A stretch of DNA of 64,000 nucleotides from Vibrio sp. B1FLJ16 (GTDB taxonomy: Bacteria; Pseudomonadota; Gammaproteobacteria; Enterobacterales; Vibrionaceae). Shown piece after piece: positions 38,400 through 47,578 of this stretch. Every line of letters starts with the position of its first letter. The first letter of the stretch is position 1. The stretch covers positions 1,860,001 through 1,924,000 of the forward strand of contig NZ_HG992749.1 of NCBI RefSeq assembly GCF_905175385.1, in the 5' to 3' direction. The notes under the pieces were generated by a model. It had not been told where the DNA came from and searched no databases. It saw only the letters and a list, made by a program, of their open reading frames with translations. The translations under genes were made by a program, and so were the position numbers.

Positions 38400-40874
38400 T
38401 TAGTTTTCCTGACTCCGAATATAGTTCGCGAGCAACGTTACCACTTTAGGAATGTCTAACCTTCCACCATCCGTCAGTCTCGGATGTAGGGAGCTGTCCC
38501 TAAGCCTCATCAATGTTGTGAGAGCGTGGCTATCTTCGTTTTCGATTTGACTACTGATTGTGCCTTCATAAACATCGCGCTGATACCCTGTCATGGTCGA
38601 CTCAAGTTCCTTGAGATACTCCCACCGTTCAAATTGTCCTCCAGCATACATATGTTTAGTTGGGAGCCCTTGCAAGTTATCCTCTTTGACTCGTCTAAGC
38701 ATCAGGGCACCAACAGTAATACGCAACTCTCTACCTAGTCTTGCTCTAGTTTCTTCAACTTCATCACCAGCCGCCTTCAAAATGGGAGAAATATAGCGAG
38801 AACGAAATTCCTGATAACTTCCTAGTAGGCCTGGACAAGCGGTATCCATTAAACACCAAAAATCGGCCAAGCTATTTTCAACAGGTGTACCTGTCGCCAT
38901 CAACTTGAAGTCAGCTTTTAGCCCTTTGGCTGCTCGCGTTTGAAGTGCATTAGGATTCTTTACATTCTGAGCCTCATCAAATACAACTACGCCCCAATCG
39001 ATTAAACACAGTGAAAATTGATAATCACGTAATGTTTGATATGTCGTAATAACAAGTCTCTCTGGTAAGTCTAATCGTGATGGACCATATTTTTGCCCGA
39101 CTTTAAGAGAATACCTAGGTTCAAACATATCATCTGAAGTATTCTGCTCTCTAATCTCAACACCACCAACTCTATAGCTATTGAGGTCGGCAGCAGACTG
39201 CAAAATAACAATATCTTTAAACGGAGAGTTTTCGAACGTTTTATCTACTTCTTCTTTCCAGTTTTCCAGCAAACTCAAAGGAGCCACAATGAGTGCCGGC
39301 TTTTTAGTTTTTTCCTCGCAAGCCCAGCGCTGATAGAGATGCTCGATAGCAGATAGAGCCATAAATGTTTTCCCTAGCCCCATATCATCCGCTAGCAATG
39401 CACCACCTATACTTGGTTCAGATGAACTTTTCTTTCCAACCCCCAGAATCCAACGCACACCAACTTCCTGATGTGGAAATGGCTTACGCTTATAATTATT
39501 CCAGTTTAATTTCCCACCCCACGAAATATTAGCAATCAATTGGTCTACTAGCGGTGAATTTTCAGAGAGCTCTTCATCATTTAGATCAATATCAACTACA
39601 TGTATTTCAGGCTCTTTAGATTCGGGGGCTTCCGATTCAGTATCTGTTAGCTCAGGAGCTTCATCACTAGGCACATCGATAGCAGGACTAGAAAGCTTTT
39701 CTTCAATCTCCTTTAAAGTCTCTTCAACGGCCCTAGGATCGCTAATGTCGTAAGACTTACCATCATAGTCAAAAACAGTTGCTCCGGTTTGTTGAGCATC
39801 CTCAAGTTTCTTGGATACATCAATGAAAGTAGGACCATCATTAATAACAGTAATCAACGTTGGAATAGGATGGGTCACTCCTCTAAGAGGTGCGGAACCA
39901 AACCAATCGATCCCTGACTCGTCAGTTTCCCCAAAATATGCATGCTTAAATACTGTTGCACCATGCACTCTCAAAGAAAAGCCCAAATCGAGATCAACCA
40001 AACTTGCATCTATGAATGCAGTAGGATTCTCAAGAAAAGCTTTGACTTGTTTTTTGGGAACAATTCTATTACTGATAATTTCTTTTACCGCCATCAGTTT
40101 CTCTTCAGAAAAAAGGACAATTTCATTACCTACTTTTAAAGATACTGAACTATCACTATATAGCTGTCCCAAAACTCTTTGAATCGCTTCATGACTAGCA
40201 CTTTGCCCCATATTAGGTGTTAAGACTAAGTCACCATTCGAATTTATCTCAGCTTCAACTGTTACTTTGCTTGGTGTCAGTATTTGTAACTTTTCAAAGT
40301 GCTTAAGTTTTATTCTACAGCCATTCTTTTGTGCTTCTTGTAAAGAATGTAGAAACAGCAAATTTTCGTATTCAGATTTTTCAGATTGACTGTGCTTTTT
40401 TTGTGCCTCAAACACCATCAACTGCTCAGGAGTTAACAGATAACGTTCATCTTTGCTAAAACTAATAAAAGGGCCATCAACTTTGTAATTTAGTGTTGTC
40501 CTCCCCTGTTTAGTGGTGGCTGCAAGATTTATATTGAAGGTAGGTATACTAGCTTTACCCTGAATATCAGCATCAATGACCCCTTGCCAAATTTTCGGCA
40601 GTTCAAAAAGCTCTCTTAATTCAGAATCAAGTCTTACAGCCGTATCTGCTGGCATCATAAAACCATCTGGGAATGATGTTATTTCGCCTTGTTCTTCAAG
40701 CATTTTTAGTGCGACAAATTGAGCGGTTATCCACTCGTTTGCGCGTCCACTTTTAATTTTATCTAAGGTATTTTTCGAAGTTGTAAAGTCAAGACTACCA
40801 TCACAGATAAGCTCGAACTTTGACGTTTTGTCTAGACCAGAAAAAAACTTACTAACTAAAGATGTTAACTCCAC
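38400..40874 (-). CDS. zorD: ZorD N-terminal part: SNF2-family helicase lobe 1 (frameshifted before lobe 2)
   Basis: The 824-residue frame has an N-terminal regulatory region (1-460), an acidic linker (about 400-440) and SNF2 lobe 1: Walker A DDMGLGKT (496-503), DEAQ box (633-636), LMATGTPVENSLADFW. It ends prematurely at NYIRSQEN while the other frame carries on with the expected helicase sequence. Start is GTG at 40874, overlapping zorC by 10 bases. As it stands the protein would be an ATPase half without lobe 2 and nuclease, so Zorya is either inactive, phase-switched, or the deletion is a sequencing error. Confidence 0.85.
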   Translation of the reverse strand: MELTSLVSKFFSGLDKTSKFELICDGSLDFTTSKNTLDKIKSGRANEWITAQFVALKMLEEQGEITSFPDGFMMPADTAVRLDSELRELFELPKIWQGVIDADIQGKASIPTFNINLAATTKQGRTTLNYKVDGPFISFSKDERYLLTPEQLMVFEAQKKHSQSEKSEYENLLFLHSLQEAQKNGCRIKLKHFEKLQILTPSKVTVEAEINSNGDLVLTPNMGQSASHEAIQRVLGQLYSDSSVSLKVGNEIVLFSEEKLMAVKEIISNRIVPKKQVKAFLENPTAFIDASLVDLDLGFSLRVHGATVFKHAYFGETDESGIDWFGSAPLRGVTHPIPTLITVINDGPTFIDVSKKLEDAQQTGATVFDYDGKSYDISDPRAVEETLKEIEEKLSSPAIDVPSDEAPELTDTESEAPESKEPEIHVVDIDLNDEELSENSPLVDQLIANISWGGKLNWNNYKRKPFPHQEVGVRWILGVGKKSSSEPSIGGALLADDMGLGKTFMALSAIEHLYQRWACEEKTKKPALIVAPLSLLENWKEEVDKTFENSPFKDIVILQSAADLNSYRVGGVEIREQNTSDDMFEPRYSLKVGQKYGPSRLDLPERLVITTYQTLRDYQFSLCLIDWGVVVFDEAQNVKNPNALQTRAAKGLKADFKLMATGTPVENSLADFWCLMDTACPGLLGSYQEFRSRYISPILKAAGDEVEETRARLGRELRITVGALMLRRVKEDNLQGLPTKHMYAGGQFERWEYLKELESTMTGYQRDVYEGTISSQIENEDSHALTTLMRLRDSSLHPRLTDGGRLDIPKVVTLLANYIRSQEN

Positions 40875-42316
40875 TCTCTCACTCCGAAACGCTGTTTAAA
40901 ATCTTTATAGTCTTCGTCTGAAAGTACATCTCTAGGCGTTAAGTTCACCCCTAGCTTTCGAAGCGTCGTCAGCGCATTTCGCTGCCATAAATAACTACTT
41001 GGTGTGTGTGTTATTTTTGCCACCGCACCGGTCGATAACTGAGTCATTTGATTATGAATGCCGCTAGTTAACTGTGAATATGTCGGTCTATCAATGTCAT
41101 AATTGAACACACAAATTGAAGGGTCTAACGTTCGATACAACCACAAATAACAACTATGGCTTCCCTCAACCATGTGTGCACCATTCATCTGAACGTAAAT
41201 AATCGACTTTTCACCATCCCTTACAAAAGAGAAGTTAGGTAAGTGCTTAGGATCATAATTTTTTTTCAGGTAACGGGCAGCATCCCGGCTCAAGTAAAGC
41301 CTTGTATTAGTAATTACTCCAGCATCGAACATCCCTTCTAAAAAGTGCTTTCTCGACGGAAACATTCTTTGCAATTCATAGTTAAAAGAGGAATGCGAGT
41401 AATCCTTTAATGCTTCCAAAAATAACTTCAAATCTAGCTTTGATAGCCAACCTCGAACAGCTTGAATTAAGTGCTGGTCAATGTTTCTCCACCACTTAAT
41501 ATATCGAGGATTAGAACTTGGGACTCTTGGGTCACCAGCAATTGAAAGCACAACATTCATCCAAGGGTCACTTATTTGTGAACCTAATGAACGCTCGATT
41601 AAAATTCTTAATACCTGATGGCCAAGTAATTCATCGGAGTTATATTGGGATTCGAAAACCGTTACTTTTTGAACTTCAGCAAGTAGAGGGTGTGCATCAC
41701 CTAAAGGTATAGAACGTAACTGCTCAATATAATATATACCTTTCGCGGTGGTTAAGTAGCGGCCATTGGAGTAATGAGCTAAACCAATACTAGTAATCCA
41801 ATTATCAAAATCGATGCCCCTTTCAATGGCTTGATGTGCAACCCATTGAGGTCCATTCATTGACAATAACTTAGCATCATACTCTTCGTCATAACCTCGC
41901 TTCTTTTTAGAATCCAACAACCACTCAGCTGTAGCTTCAAGATCGGTAAGTTGATCATATTCTGATAAAAAGTGTTGATAAAACAACTCAATCACCAGCG
42001 CACTAGGCTTTCCTACTATTTCAGTAATTTTATTAAGTAACCTGCGAGTAAAACTGATCTTTTCTTTGACTTCCGTCTGTAACGAAAGTGCTAATGCACG
42101 TACATGTATTGAAGTATCCAAAACATCTTCAACAGGCAAGTTCGTTGCTAATGCATTGTAGACATCATTATAAGCAGCTCGGAACTTCTTGTTCTCTGTG
42201 CCTGTTTTTTTAGACCAGATATCAAGCTGTTGTGATAGTTTATCCAAATCCTTGATAGCTTTACCAAACGGATTGTCGGGCAGATTTACTTTCAGCTTTT
42301 TTATGTTAAGACTCAC
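40865..42316 (-). CDS. zorC: ZorC, type I Zorya DNA-binding component (EH_signature protein)
   Basis: The 483-residue product lies third in a zorABCD order and carries the EH_signature-type segment (WMNVVLSIAGDPRVPSS, then RYIKWWRNIDQHL). In E. coli type I Zorya, ZorC binds DNA and acts with ZorD after ZorAB senses infection at the envelope. No other domain is recognisable. The GTG start at 42316 overlaps the zorB stop by one base, indicating translational coupling. Confidence 0.85.
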   Translation of the reverse strand: MSLNIKKLKVNLPDNPFGKAIKDLDKLSQQLDIWSKKTGTENKKFRAAYNDVYNALATNLPVEDVLDTSIHVRALALSLQTEVKEKISFTRRLLNKITEIVGKPSALVIELFYQHFLSEYDQLTDLEATAEWLLDSKKKRGYDEEYDAKLLSMNGPQWVAHQAIERGIDFDNWITSIGLAHYSNGRYLTTAKGIYYIEQLRSIPLGDAHPLLAEVQKVTVFESQYNSDELLGHQVLRILIERSLGSQISDPWMNVVLSIAGDPRVPSSNPRYIKWWRNIDQHLIQAVRGWLSKLDLKLFLEALKDYSHSSFNYELQRMFPSRKHFLEGMFDAGVITNTRLYLSRDAARYLKKNYDPKHLPNFSFVRDGEKSIIYVQMNGAHMVEGSHSCYLWLYRTLDPSICVFNYDIDRPTYSQLTSGIHNQMTQLSTGAVAKITHTPSSYLWQRNALTTLRKLGVNLTPRDVLSDEDYKDFKQRFGVREWS

Positions 42317-43047
42317 TAATTAACAATCCTCTCAAGGTCTGAAATCGAAGGCTTCTTAACCGTGAACCGAATATCTATTCTTCTATTTTTACTTTTTTCC
42401 GTTTGAGTTGTTTCTGCTAGGTTCACTCGTCGTGTTTCCGCATAACCACTTACAGAAAATAGTCTTTGTCCAAAAGCGTTCTCCAAATCGCCTAACTTAG
42501 GAGTCAATTCAATTTCAGTTTGCCAAACATTCCACACCGATATTGCTCTATCGACTGATAACCCCCAATTTCCTTTCCCTCTATAATGAATGCCATCACT
42601 ATCAGTATGGCCTTCGACAAAAACTGTATCAAGGTATTGAAAACGGTTATTTTTTTGTATCGCAGTATGAAGAACGAAGCCAATGTCTTTTACTGCTTTT
42701 TGAACTTCTTGAGTATCCGGAATTGTGTCTTTGCCAGAAGCAAAGGTAAGTGTTCTTTCTGGGATTCGTATTACCGTATCATTATCGGCGATCTCGACAA
42801 TGACGTTACGTTTTGCCAACTCATCTCTAACATCGTAAATAATATTCTTTCTCGCTAGTTCTGCCTTTCTTAATTCTTCAATTCCCGCTTCTACATCATT
42901 TGTTTTTTGTGTTAACTCTATAATCAACGCAACCGCCGCAAGAATAAAAATAACAAGTAAAGCAGACATCAAATCAGAAAATGACATCCAGTAGGGATTC
43001 TCTTCATCTACAGATGTTTGAGAATTAAAACGAGCGCCTTTATGCAT
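42316..43047 (-). CDS. zorB: ZorB, MotB/OmpA-like peptidoglycan-binding subunit of Zorya
   Basis: The 243-residue product has a cytoplasmic N-tail, one membrane helix (about 26-46) led by the ion-binding Asp25 in SFSDLMSALLV, and a periplasmic OmpA-type domain (VFVEGHTDSDG at 143-151, then NRRIDIRF). Like MotB it pairs with its MotA-like partner ZorA to make an ion-driven rotary motor anchored to the cell wall. It overlaps zorA by 8 bases. Confidence 0.93.
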   Translation of the reverse strand: MHKGARFNSQTSVDEENPYWMSFSDLMSALLVIFILAAVALIIELTQKTNDVEAGIEELRKAELARKNIIYDVRDELAKRNVIVEIADNDTVIRIPERTLTFASGKDTIPDTQEVQKAVKDIGFVLHTAIQKNNRFQYLDTVFVEGHTDSDGIHYRGKGNWGLSVDRAISVWNVWQTEIELTPKLGDLENAFGQRLFSVSGYAETRRVNLAETTQTEKSKNRRIDIRFTVKKPSISDLERIVN

Positions 43048-45160
43048 ACTGACTCACTTTGTCTTCAATTTCATCAACAACATTTGCAATCGCTTTTACT
43101 GCATGGTTCATAGTCTCGGCATATTGCGTAGTACCGGTGGCCCAGACCTTAAGGTGTTCCGTTGTCTGACTATTAGCTTCGTTGGCGTAGTCCTCCAGTA
43201 ACTTTGTCATTTGCTTTGTCAAGTCAAGAACATTGTCTTTCATCCCAGCTGTTAACGCAGCCAGGGTGCTCTTTTGTTCCTCTAAGAAGCGACTTTGCGA
43301 ACTACGTAATGTAGTGAATGACTCTTCAGCAGTATTTAACATACGGTCAATCTGTGCCGCTATGTCACCGAACTTACTGGTGTCTTCAAGTAACTGCTCC
43401 CTGAGTGACTCAATCTTCTCACTGCTAAGCTGATTTTGTTGTGCCAGATCTTTAGTACTGCTTACAGCCTCAGTTACAGCTCCTGACAGCTTGTTACCTG
43501 CATCTTTAATATTCGATCCGAACACATTCATGCTGTCTGCCGCCGCTCTTAACTCATTGGCAGACTGCAACATACTGTCTGTAGCTTTGGCCGAAGCAGA
43601 AACAGAAGTTTCAATACTATTTTGTAATTGTTTCCCTTGAGAGATGATATCGTTCGACGCGACTTGCTGAGATTCAGAGCTCGCTCTAACTTGGGCGAGC
43701 AGTTCATCCGTACCAAGCTTCATGGCTTGAGTTTGATTCAGGAAAATCTCATTTCGTTCTTTTTCCATCTGATTGGACAACTCATCTCGTCTTGAAAATG
43801 TCTGCGTAAGCTCTCCAACTTGGTTCTGCACGAAATCAGTTAATACTTGGCTCTGTGCAGATACGTTATCCACGAGTTCCGTGATACTCGCTTCTATGGA
43901 AGATGCCAGCTTCTGCTCCCTGTCTGATGCCGCAGATTCTCTTCTGGAAAGTTGCTCACCCATTTCAGAAACTTGTCTTTCTACAAATTCTGTCAGCACC
44001 CGCTTCTGCTCGTTTCCTTGAGTCACAAGCTCAGATACTTGCACAGATATAGAGGAAATCAGCTCCTTTTCTCTCTCAGATGAAGCATTCTGCTGGACCT
44101 CTAATCTATTAACAAACGCCTCCATTGAAGTGCTCATTGACTCTAGTGTCTTGTTCACATTCTGAGATGCAGAATCCATAGCCAGACGTTGTTGCTCTCC
44201 TTGCTGGCCAAAGCCATCCATAAAAGATTTAAGTACACTTTCGAGTGCTTTTTGATTTCCGTCTGAGGTTTCATCAACAAGCTTATTAATAGCCGGTGCC
44301 ATGATTTTTTCTAGACTGCTTTCTAAGCCTTGCTGTATACCTTGAGTAGCCTGCAATAAGGATTCTTGCATTTTTTCGCCAATTTTTTCCGCAAGTCCTT
44401 GTAAACTTTCTCGAGATTGCTGGCTGTTGTTAGCTATCGATTGCAATTGGTTTTCAGCACTCAGGCGAGGGAATAGTCTATCGATACGAATTTGTAAGGT
44501 ATTAATTTTTCTTCTGATTATCTGTTCAAAAATCTTTTCAACAAAATTGAAAATTACACTGAGAAATACTCCCCACACCGATGTCATAAACGCAATTTTT
44601 GCACCATTAATTACGCCGGCTACGCCATTTTTCATTTCGTTAACATCAACATTACCTGCAATATTCAGATCTGCTAAGCCAAGCTGCAAGCCAACAAAAG
44701 TACCGATGACACCTAGCGCGGTCAAAAATCCCGGTACGGCAGCGATCATACGGTTTTCAGTACTACCACCAGCAAGTGAGGATGTATTAAAGAAGTAACT
44801 AGCATCAAAAGTGTTGTGTAATCGAACTACATCATCCACTCCTTTAACTTCAATAAGGGTTTCATCAAACTCTAACCACAGATGGCCTACAGAGTCATTC
44901 TGTTTACGTGCTATGGATAACAAATCCTCACGAGACGTCACGAGATCTGACTCTTCAGCGGAATTTAGCAACTTATTTACCCAAAAAACCTTTTTTAAAG
45001 ACCTAAGTAACGCTCCTAACGAAACTACCAAGAACAGTCCCGCGACACTCCATAACACCACAACAAATAAAGCACTAAGTTGACCCGGTGTTTGAGGTGG
45101 TATTCCCCCCAACTGACTTAAGTCCGGCCATAAGCTCCAGAGATTGATACTATTTTCCAT
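43040..45160 (-). CDS. zorA: ZorA, MotA/ExbB-like motor subunit with long cytoplasmic tail
   Basis: The 706-residue product has membrane helices near 30-50, 145-170 (GFLTALGVIGTFVGLQLGL) and 190-215 (AFMTSVWGVFLSVIFNFVE), the MotA/TolQ/ExbB layout. From about 250 to the end is a long, glutamine- and serine-rich coiled coil, the tail that in E. coli ZorA projects into the cytoplasm and passes the infection signal to ZorC and ZorD. It is the first gene of the zorABCD operon; its promoter should lie in 45161-45560. Confidence 0.93.
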   Translation of the reverse strand: MENSINLWSLWPDLSQLGGIPPQTPGQLSALFVVVLWSVAGLFLVVSLGALLRSLKKVFWVNKLLNSAEESDLVTSREDLLSIARKQNDSVGHLWLEFDETLIEVKGVDDVVRLHNTFDASYFFNTSSLAGGSTENRMIAAVPGFLTALGVIGTFVGLQLGLADLNIAGNVDVNEMKNGVAGVINGAKIAFMTSVWGVFLSVIFNFVEKIFEQIIRRKINTLQIRIDRLFPRLSAENQLQSIANNSQQSRESLQGLAEKIGEKMQESLLQATQGIQQGLESSLEKIMAPAINKLVDETSDGNQKALESVLKSFMDGFGQQGEQQRLAMDSASQNVNKTLESMSTSMEAFVNRLEVQQNASSEREKELISSISVQVSELVTQGNEQKRVLTEFVERQVSEMGEQLSRRESAASDREQKLASSIEASITELVDNVSAQSQVLTDFVQNQVGELTQTFSRRDELSNQMEKERNEIFLNQTQAMKLGTDELLAQVRASSESQQVASNDIISQGKQLQNSIETSVSASAKATDSMLQSANELRAAADSMNVFGSNIKDAGNKLSGAVTEAVSSTKDLAQQNQLSSEKIESLREQLLEDTSKFGDIAAQIDRMLNTAEESFTTLRSSQSRFLEEQKSTLAALTAGMKDNVLDLTKQMTKLLEDYANEANSQTTEHLKVWATGTTQYAETMNHAVKAIANVVDEIEDKVSQYA

Positions 45161-45650
45161 TAAACAAATTCCATTTTTTCGAGCTAATCTTAAACATACC
45201 GACTAAAAAATTAGTAACCTTCAGCAGCAATGAGCATCATTAGCAAACTTTAGTCCCCTCTACATAACCACTGTTTTATTCCCATGCAAGCCATAAGTAA
45301 TATCACATGATGTGGCCGTAGCTTTGTCCAGAATTTCTGAATAACTATGGGAGCACTTTATCTAGGAACTTAAAGTGCAGCCGTTGTAGCTAACTTCAGA
45401 TAGGTCTCCATGTCACCCAAATTTAATATTTGGTTGGTAATTTCAGAGTGTTAAGTTTTATAACAAAAAGAATATGAAAAAATTTTAGAATAGACAATGA
45501 CATGAAGCTCAATATTAGAATAAGTGCATAATATTAACCAATTCCACTCTCATTATATGCACTCCTAAGAAGTGATATTCTGTCGTGATTCAAATAGGTT
45601 TTTCTACCGATAGAACTCCCGTTCGATAACCTTATCATGCATTTCTTCTC
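45161..45650. other. Zorya upstream region, no gene seen
   Basis: AT-rich sequence precedes zorA and should carry its promoter. No operator palindrome stands out. No gene is seen. Confidence 0.45.
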
Positions 45651-46009
45651 CTAGAAGGAAGCTCCTTCTCTCGGAGGGATAAGCGGAACCGCTCGCTTGA
45701 ACCGTATAGCATCGTTACAATCCCTTGTATCATAAGCACCATCGCCAGATATCTCTAGGACCCTTCTTCGTGTCTGCTTAAGTAAATTCGGTAACAATTC
45801 AGCATCAGTGACATTAAATAAACTCAGCTCTGCTGCAACTATTTCGTTAGCGCTAGTATCTACGGCGATATGAATTTTTCTTTGTTCTGTTTGCTTTGCT
45901 TCCAGTTGTTTGTTTTGTAACGAGGTCTGGCATGAGGCTACATGAAATTATGGATGTAGCCGATCAGATCGTAAGTTCCTGATTAAGTTCTATTGAATTA
46001 CGCAACAAA
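45651..46009 (-). mobile_element. Deleted remnant of an IS5-family insertion sequence
   Basis: The minus strand begins with an IS5/IS903-type end (GGCTTTGTTGCGTAATTC, 46009-45992). About 60 bases further a transposase start (MPDLVTKQTT-like) appears, then after an internal deletion the core continues as HIAVDTSANEIVAAELSL, ISGDGAYDTRDCNDAIRFK and VPLIPPREGASF, ending at a stop at 45651. The second catalytic Asp is in SGDGAYD. The N-terminal third, the C-terminal DDE glutamate region and the other inverted repeat are missing, so it is dead. Confidence 0.75.
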
Positions 46010-46246
46010 GCCATCTGCCTCTGCAACCGTGCCATGTTTCATTTTGGCTTTGACATGGTTTTGGGTCGAGCTAGTTGGTGTCGTTAACAAGCCCTACGCT
46101 GACTCATCAGTGCCCCACGCCAATCATTTTCTATCAAAAGTAAACTTTCAAATAGTAGTTTCACGGTCTTTCCCTTAAATACATTCACCAACCCTCGCAT
46201 TTTATTTTTACAGTTTATCTATATAAAACAGATACTTTCCTCTCGG

Positions 46247-46321
46247 TTACATTTTTAATGTAATTTTAATTTGCATTATATCGATAATGAAACCTAAACT
46301 AAGATTACATTGATAATGTAA
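46247..46321. promoter_or_regulatory. Paired palindromic operators upstream of the 251-residue protein gene
   Basis: TTACATT-N3-AATGTAA occurs twice: 46247-46263 and 46305-46321, both perfect 7-base arms with a 3-base centre, 58 bases apart. A looser third copy (TTGCATT…AATGAAA) lies between. They sit just ahead of the start codon at 46341, so they probably bind a repressor, perhaps that gene's own product, controlling this operon. Confidence 0.7.
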
Positions 46322-46340
46322 CTAGAACCTAGGGGTTAGC

Positions 46341-47096
46341 ATGGCTTTCAAAATCAACGTTAAAGAAATTACCCAAAATCCTGCATTCAAAGAACAAGAT
46401 ATTACTGAGATGGCGTTTTATGTGAAGCAGACTTTAGAGCGTTATCTAGAAATGGTGAATAACGGATATTTGGATACAGAATCAAGATTCGAAGATGATG
46501 AAATAGGTAGCATGATAACGACTCAGTTTGACCCTAATAAGAATGAACTTGTGGAATACGCTCAATCATTTTTACTTCGGAATCTTAGGCAGATCTATGA
46601 GTTTTGTTTTGTTACGAAAGATAAGAAGAAATATTTGTATGAGCATTTTATTGATATTAATAACGGCTTAGATATGTTTTATGCCGAAACTATAGCACCC
46701 TGCTTGAGTTATGAGTCCCTTGTCCAACATGGTGTTTTAGAAACTCAATATTCATCAGACAGTATTCATCGATTTTTCATAATATTCATTGCCAATTTAA
46801 AAATGGCTTTTGGAGATTCATCTGGCTTTCCTTACTGTTTACATGAACCAGATGAAAAGCATCTTCATTTGGAGCTACCTTATGAACATATTGAAAGTCT
46901 TGGTCTTCACCTTGAACATTTTAGCTTTCGTGAATTAACGCTATTGAGCGGCTACCAGACAGAGCGTGCAGTCAGAAACCTCGCCTCTCCTTCAACACCA
47001 GAACATCGAAAGCTTTCCGTCGTTAAGAAAGGCCGATCGACGTTCGTAACGCGTGAAGAAGCAATTCGATGGCTAAATAGCTTAAACCGCAAGTAA
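46341..47096 (+). CDS. Uncharacterised protein with probable C-terminal DNA-binding domain
   Basis: I do not recognise this 251-residue protein. Residues 1-190 are helical and mixed in charge. The end looks like a winged or helix-turn-helix DNA-binding segment (FSFRELTLLSGYQTERAVRNLA, then KKGRSTFVTREEAIRWLNSL, a typical site-reading helix with a basic wing). It follows two perfect palindromic operators and heads a group with a 27-residue microgene, a 117-residue protein and a UDG-like protein. A role as the group's regulator is inferred, not shown. Confidence 0.7.
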   Translation: MAFKINVKEITQNPAFKEQDITEMAFYVKQTLERYLEMVNNGYLDTESRFEDDEIGSMITTQFDPNKNELVEYAQSFLLRNLRQIYEFCFVTKDKKKYLYEHFIDINNGLDMFYAETIAPCLSYESLVQHGVLETQYSSDSIHRFFIIFIANLKMAFGDSSGFPYCLHEPDEKHLHLELPYEHIESLGLHLEHFSFRELTLLSGYQTERAVRNLASPSTPEHRKLSVVKKGRSTFVTREEAIRWLNSLNRK

Positions 47097-47120
47097 TTCT
47101 GATTATGACAGGAACAACTT

Positions 47121-47204
47121 ATGGCTAATTCAAAACAACAAACGTCAAGCAAACAAGTCTCAAAAGACGCCGCACTTATCTTAAGAGCCCTAGGACTAAA
47201 ATAG
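47121..47204 (+). CDS. 27-residue microprotein
   Basis: ATG at 47121 with AGGAACAACTT before it (good ribosome binding site) begins a frame reading MANSKQQTSSKQVSKDAAL then ILRALGLK and a stop at 47204. It lies 24 bases after the 251-residue protein gene and 10 before the next, all in one direction. Composition (polar start, amphipathic end) is protein-like. Function unknown. The tight position makes a real gene likely. Confidence 0.55.
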   Translation: MANSKQQTSSKQVSKDAALILRALGLK

Positions 47205-47214
47205 GAGAACCAAG

Positions 47215-47568
47215 ATGCGTACAACTAAGCACGGAAGCATTAGAGCCGGCCAGCGAGGTTTAGGTGAAGATGAACTTAATGTTTTATCTTCCATAGGCCA
47301 AGACTTCTATCAAAAAGGAGGTACATTACTTTGCACCATTTCGAAGAAAGAAAAAATCCGGTGGTTGGACGCACTCAAGGAAGTCCTGAACTACCTGGGG
47401 AGCTCAGACGAAATTCCGCATGGAATTAAGAAACGCAAACAGAAAGCAATTAGACACTTAATCGACAAGCTCAGCGCAAAGCATCCACCTTATCTAATCA
47501 TCTGCGAAGAAGGTAATTCAATGATTACATGCGGCTATCACTTTAGCGGCAAAATACAACGAAACTAA
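47215..47568 (+). CDS. Uncharacterised 117-residue protein
   Basis: The product is small and basic (pattern GSIRAGQRGLGEDELNVLSS; KKRKQKAIRHLIDKLSAKHPPYLIIC). No domain is recognisable. The start ATG at 47215 has AGGAGAACCAAG upstream. It belongs to the co-directional group 46341-48916 ahead of the dnd genes and may be a partner of the UDG-like protein, whose gene starts 10 bases later. Confidence 0.7.
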   Translation: MRTTKHGSIRAGQRGLGEDELNVLSSIGQDFYQKGGTLLCTISKKEKIRWLDALKEVLNYLGSSDEIPHGIKKRKQKAIRHLIDKLSAKHPPYLIICEEGNSMITCGYHFSGKIQRN

Positions 47569-47578
47569 GTAGGATATT

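Noticed and set aside
45993..46178. Small plus-strand reading frame
   Set aside because: It lies antisense across the IS5-type end and has no ribosome binding site.
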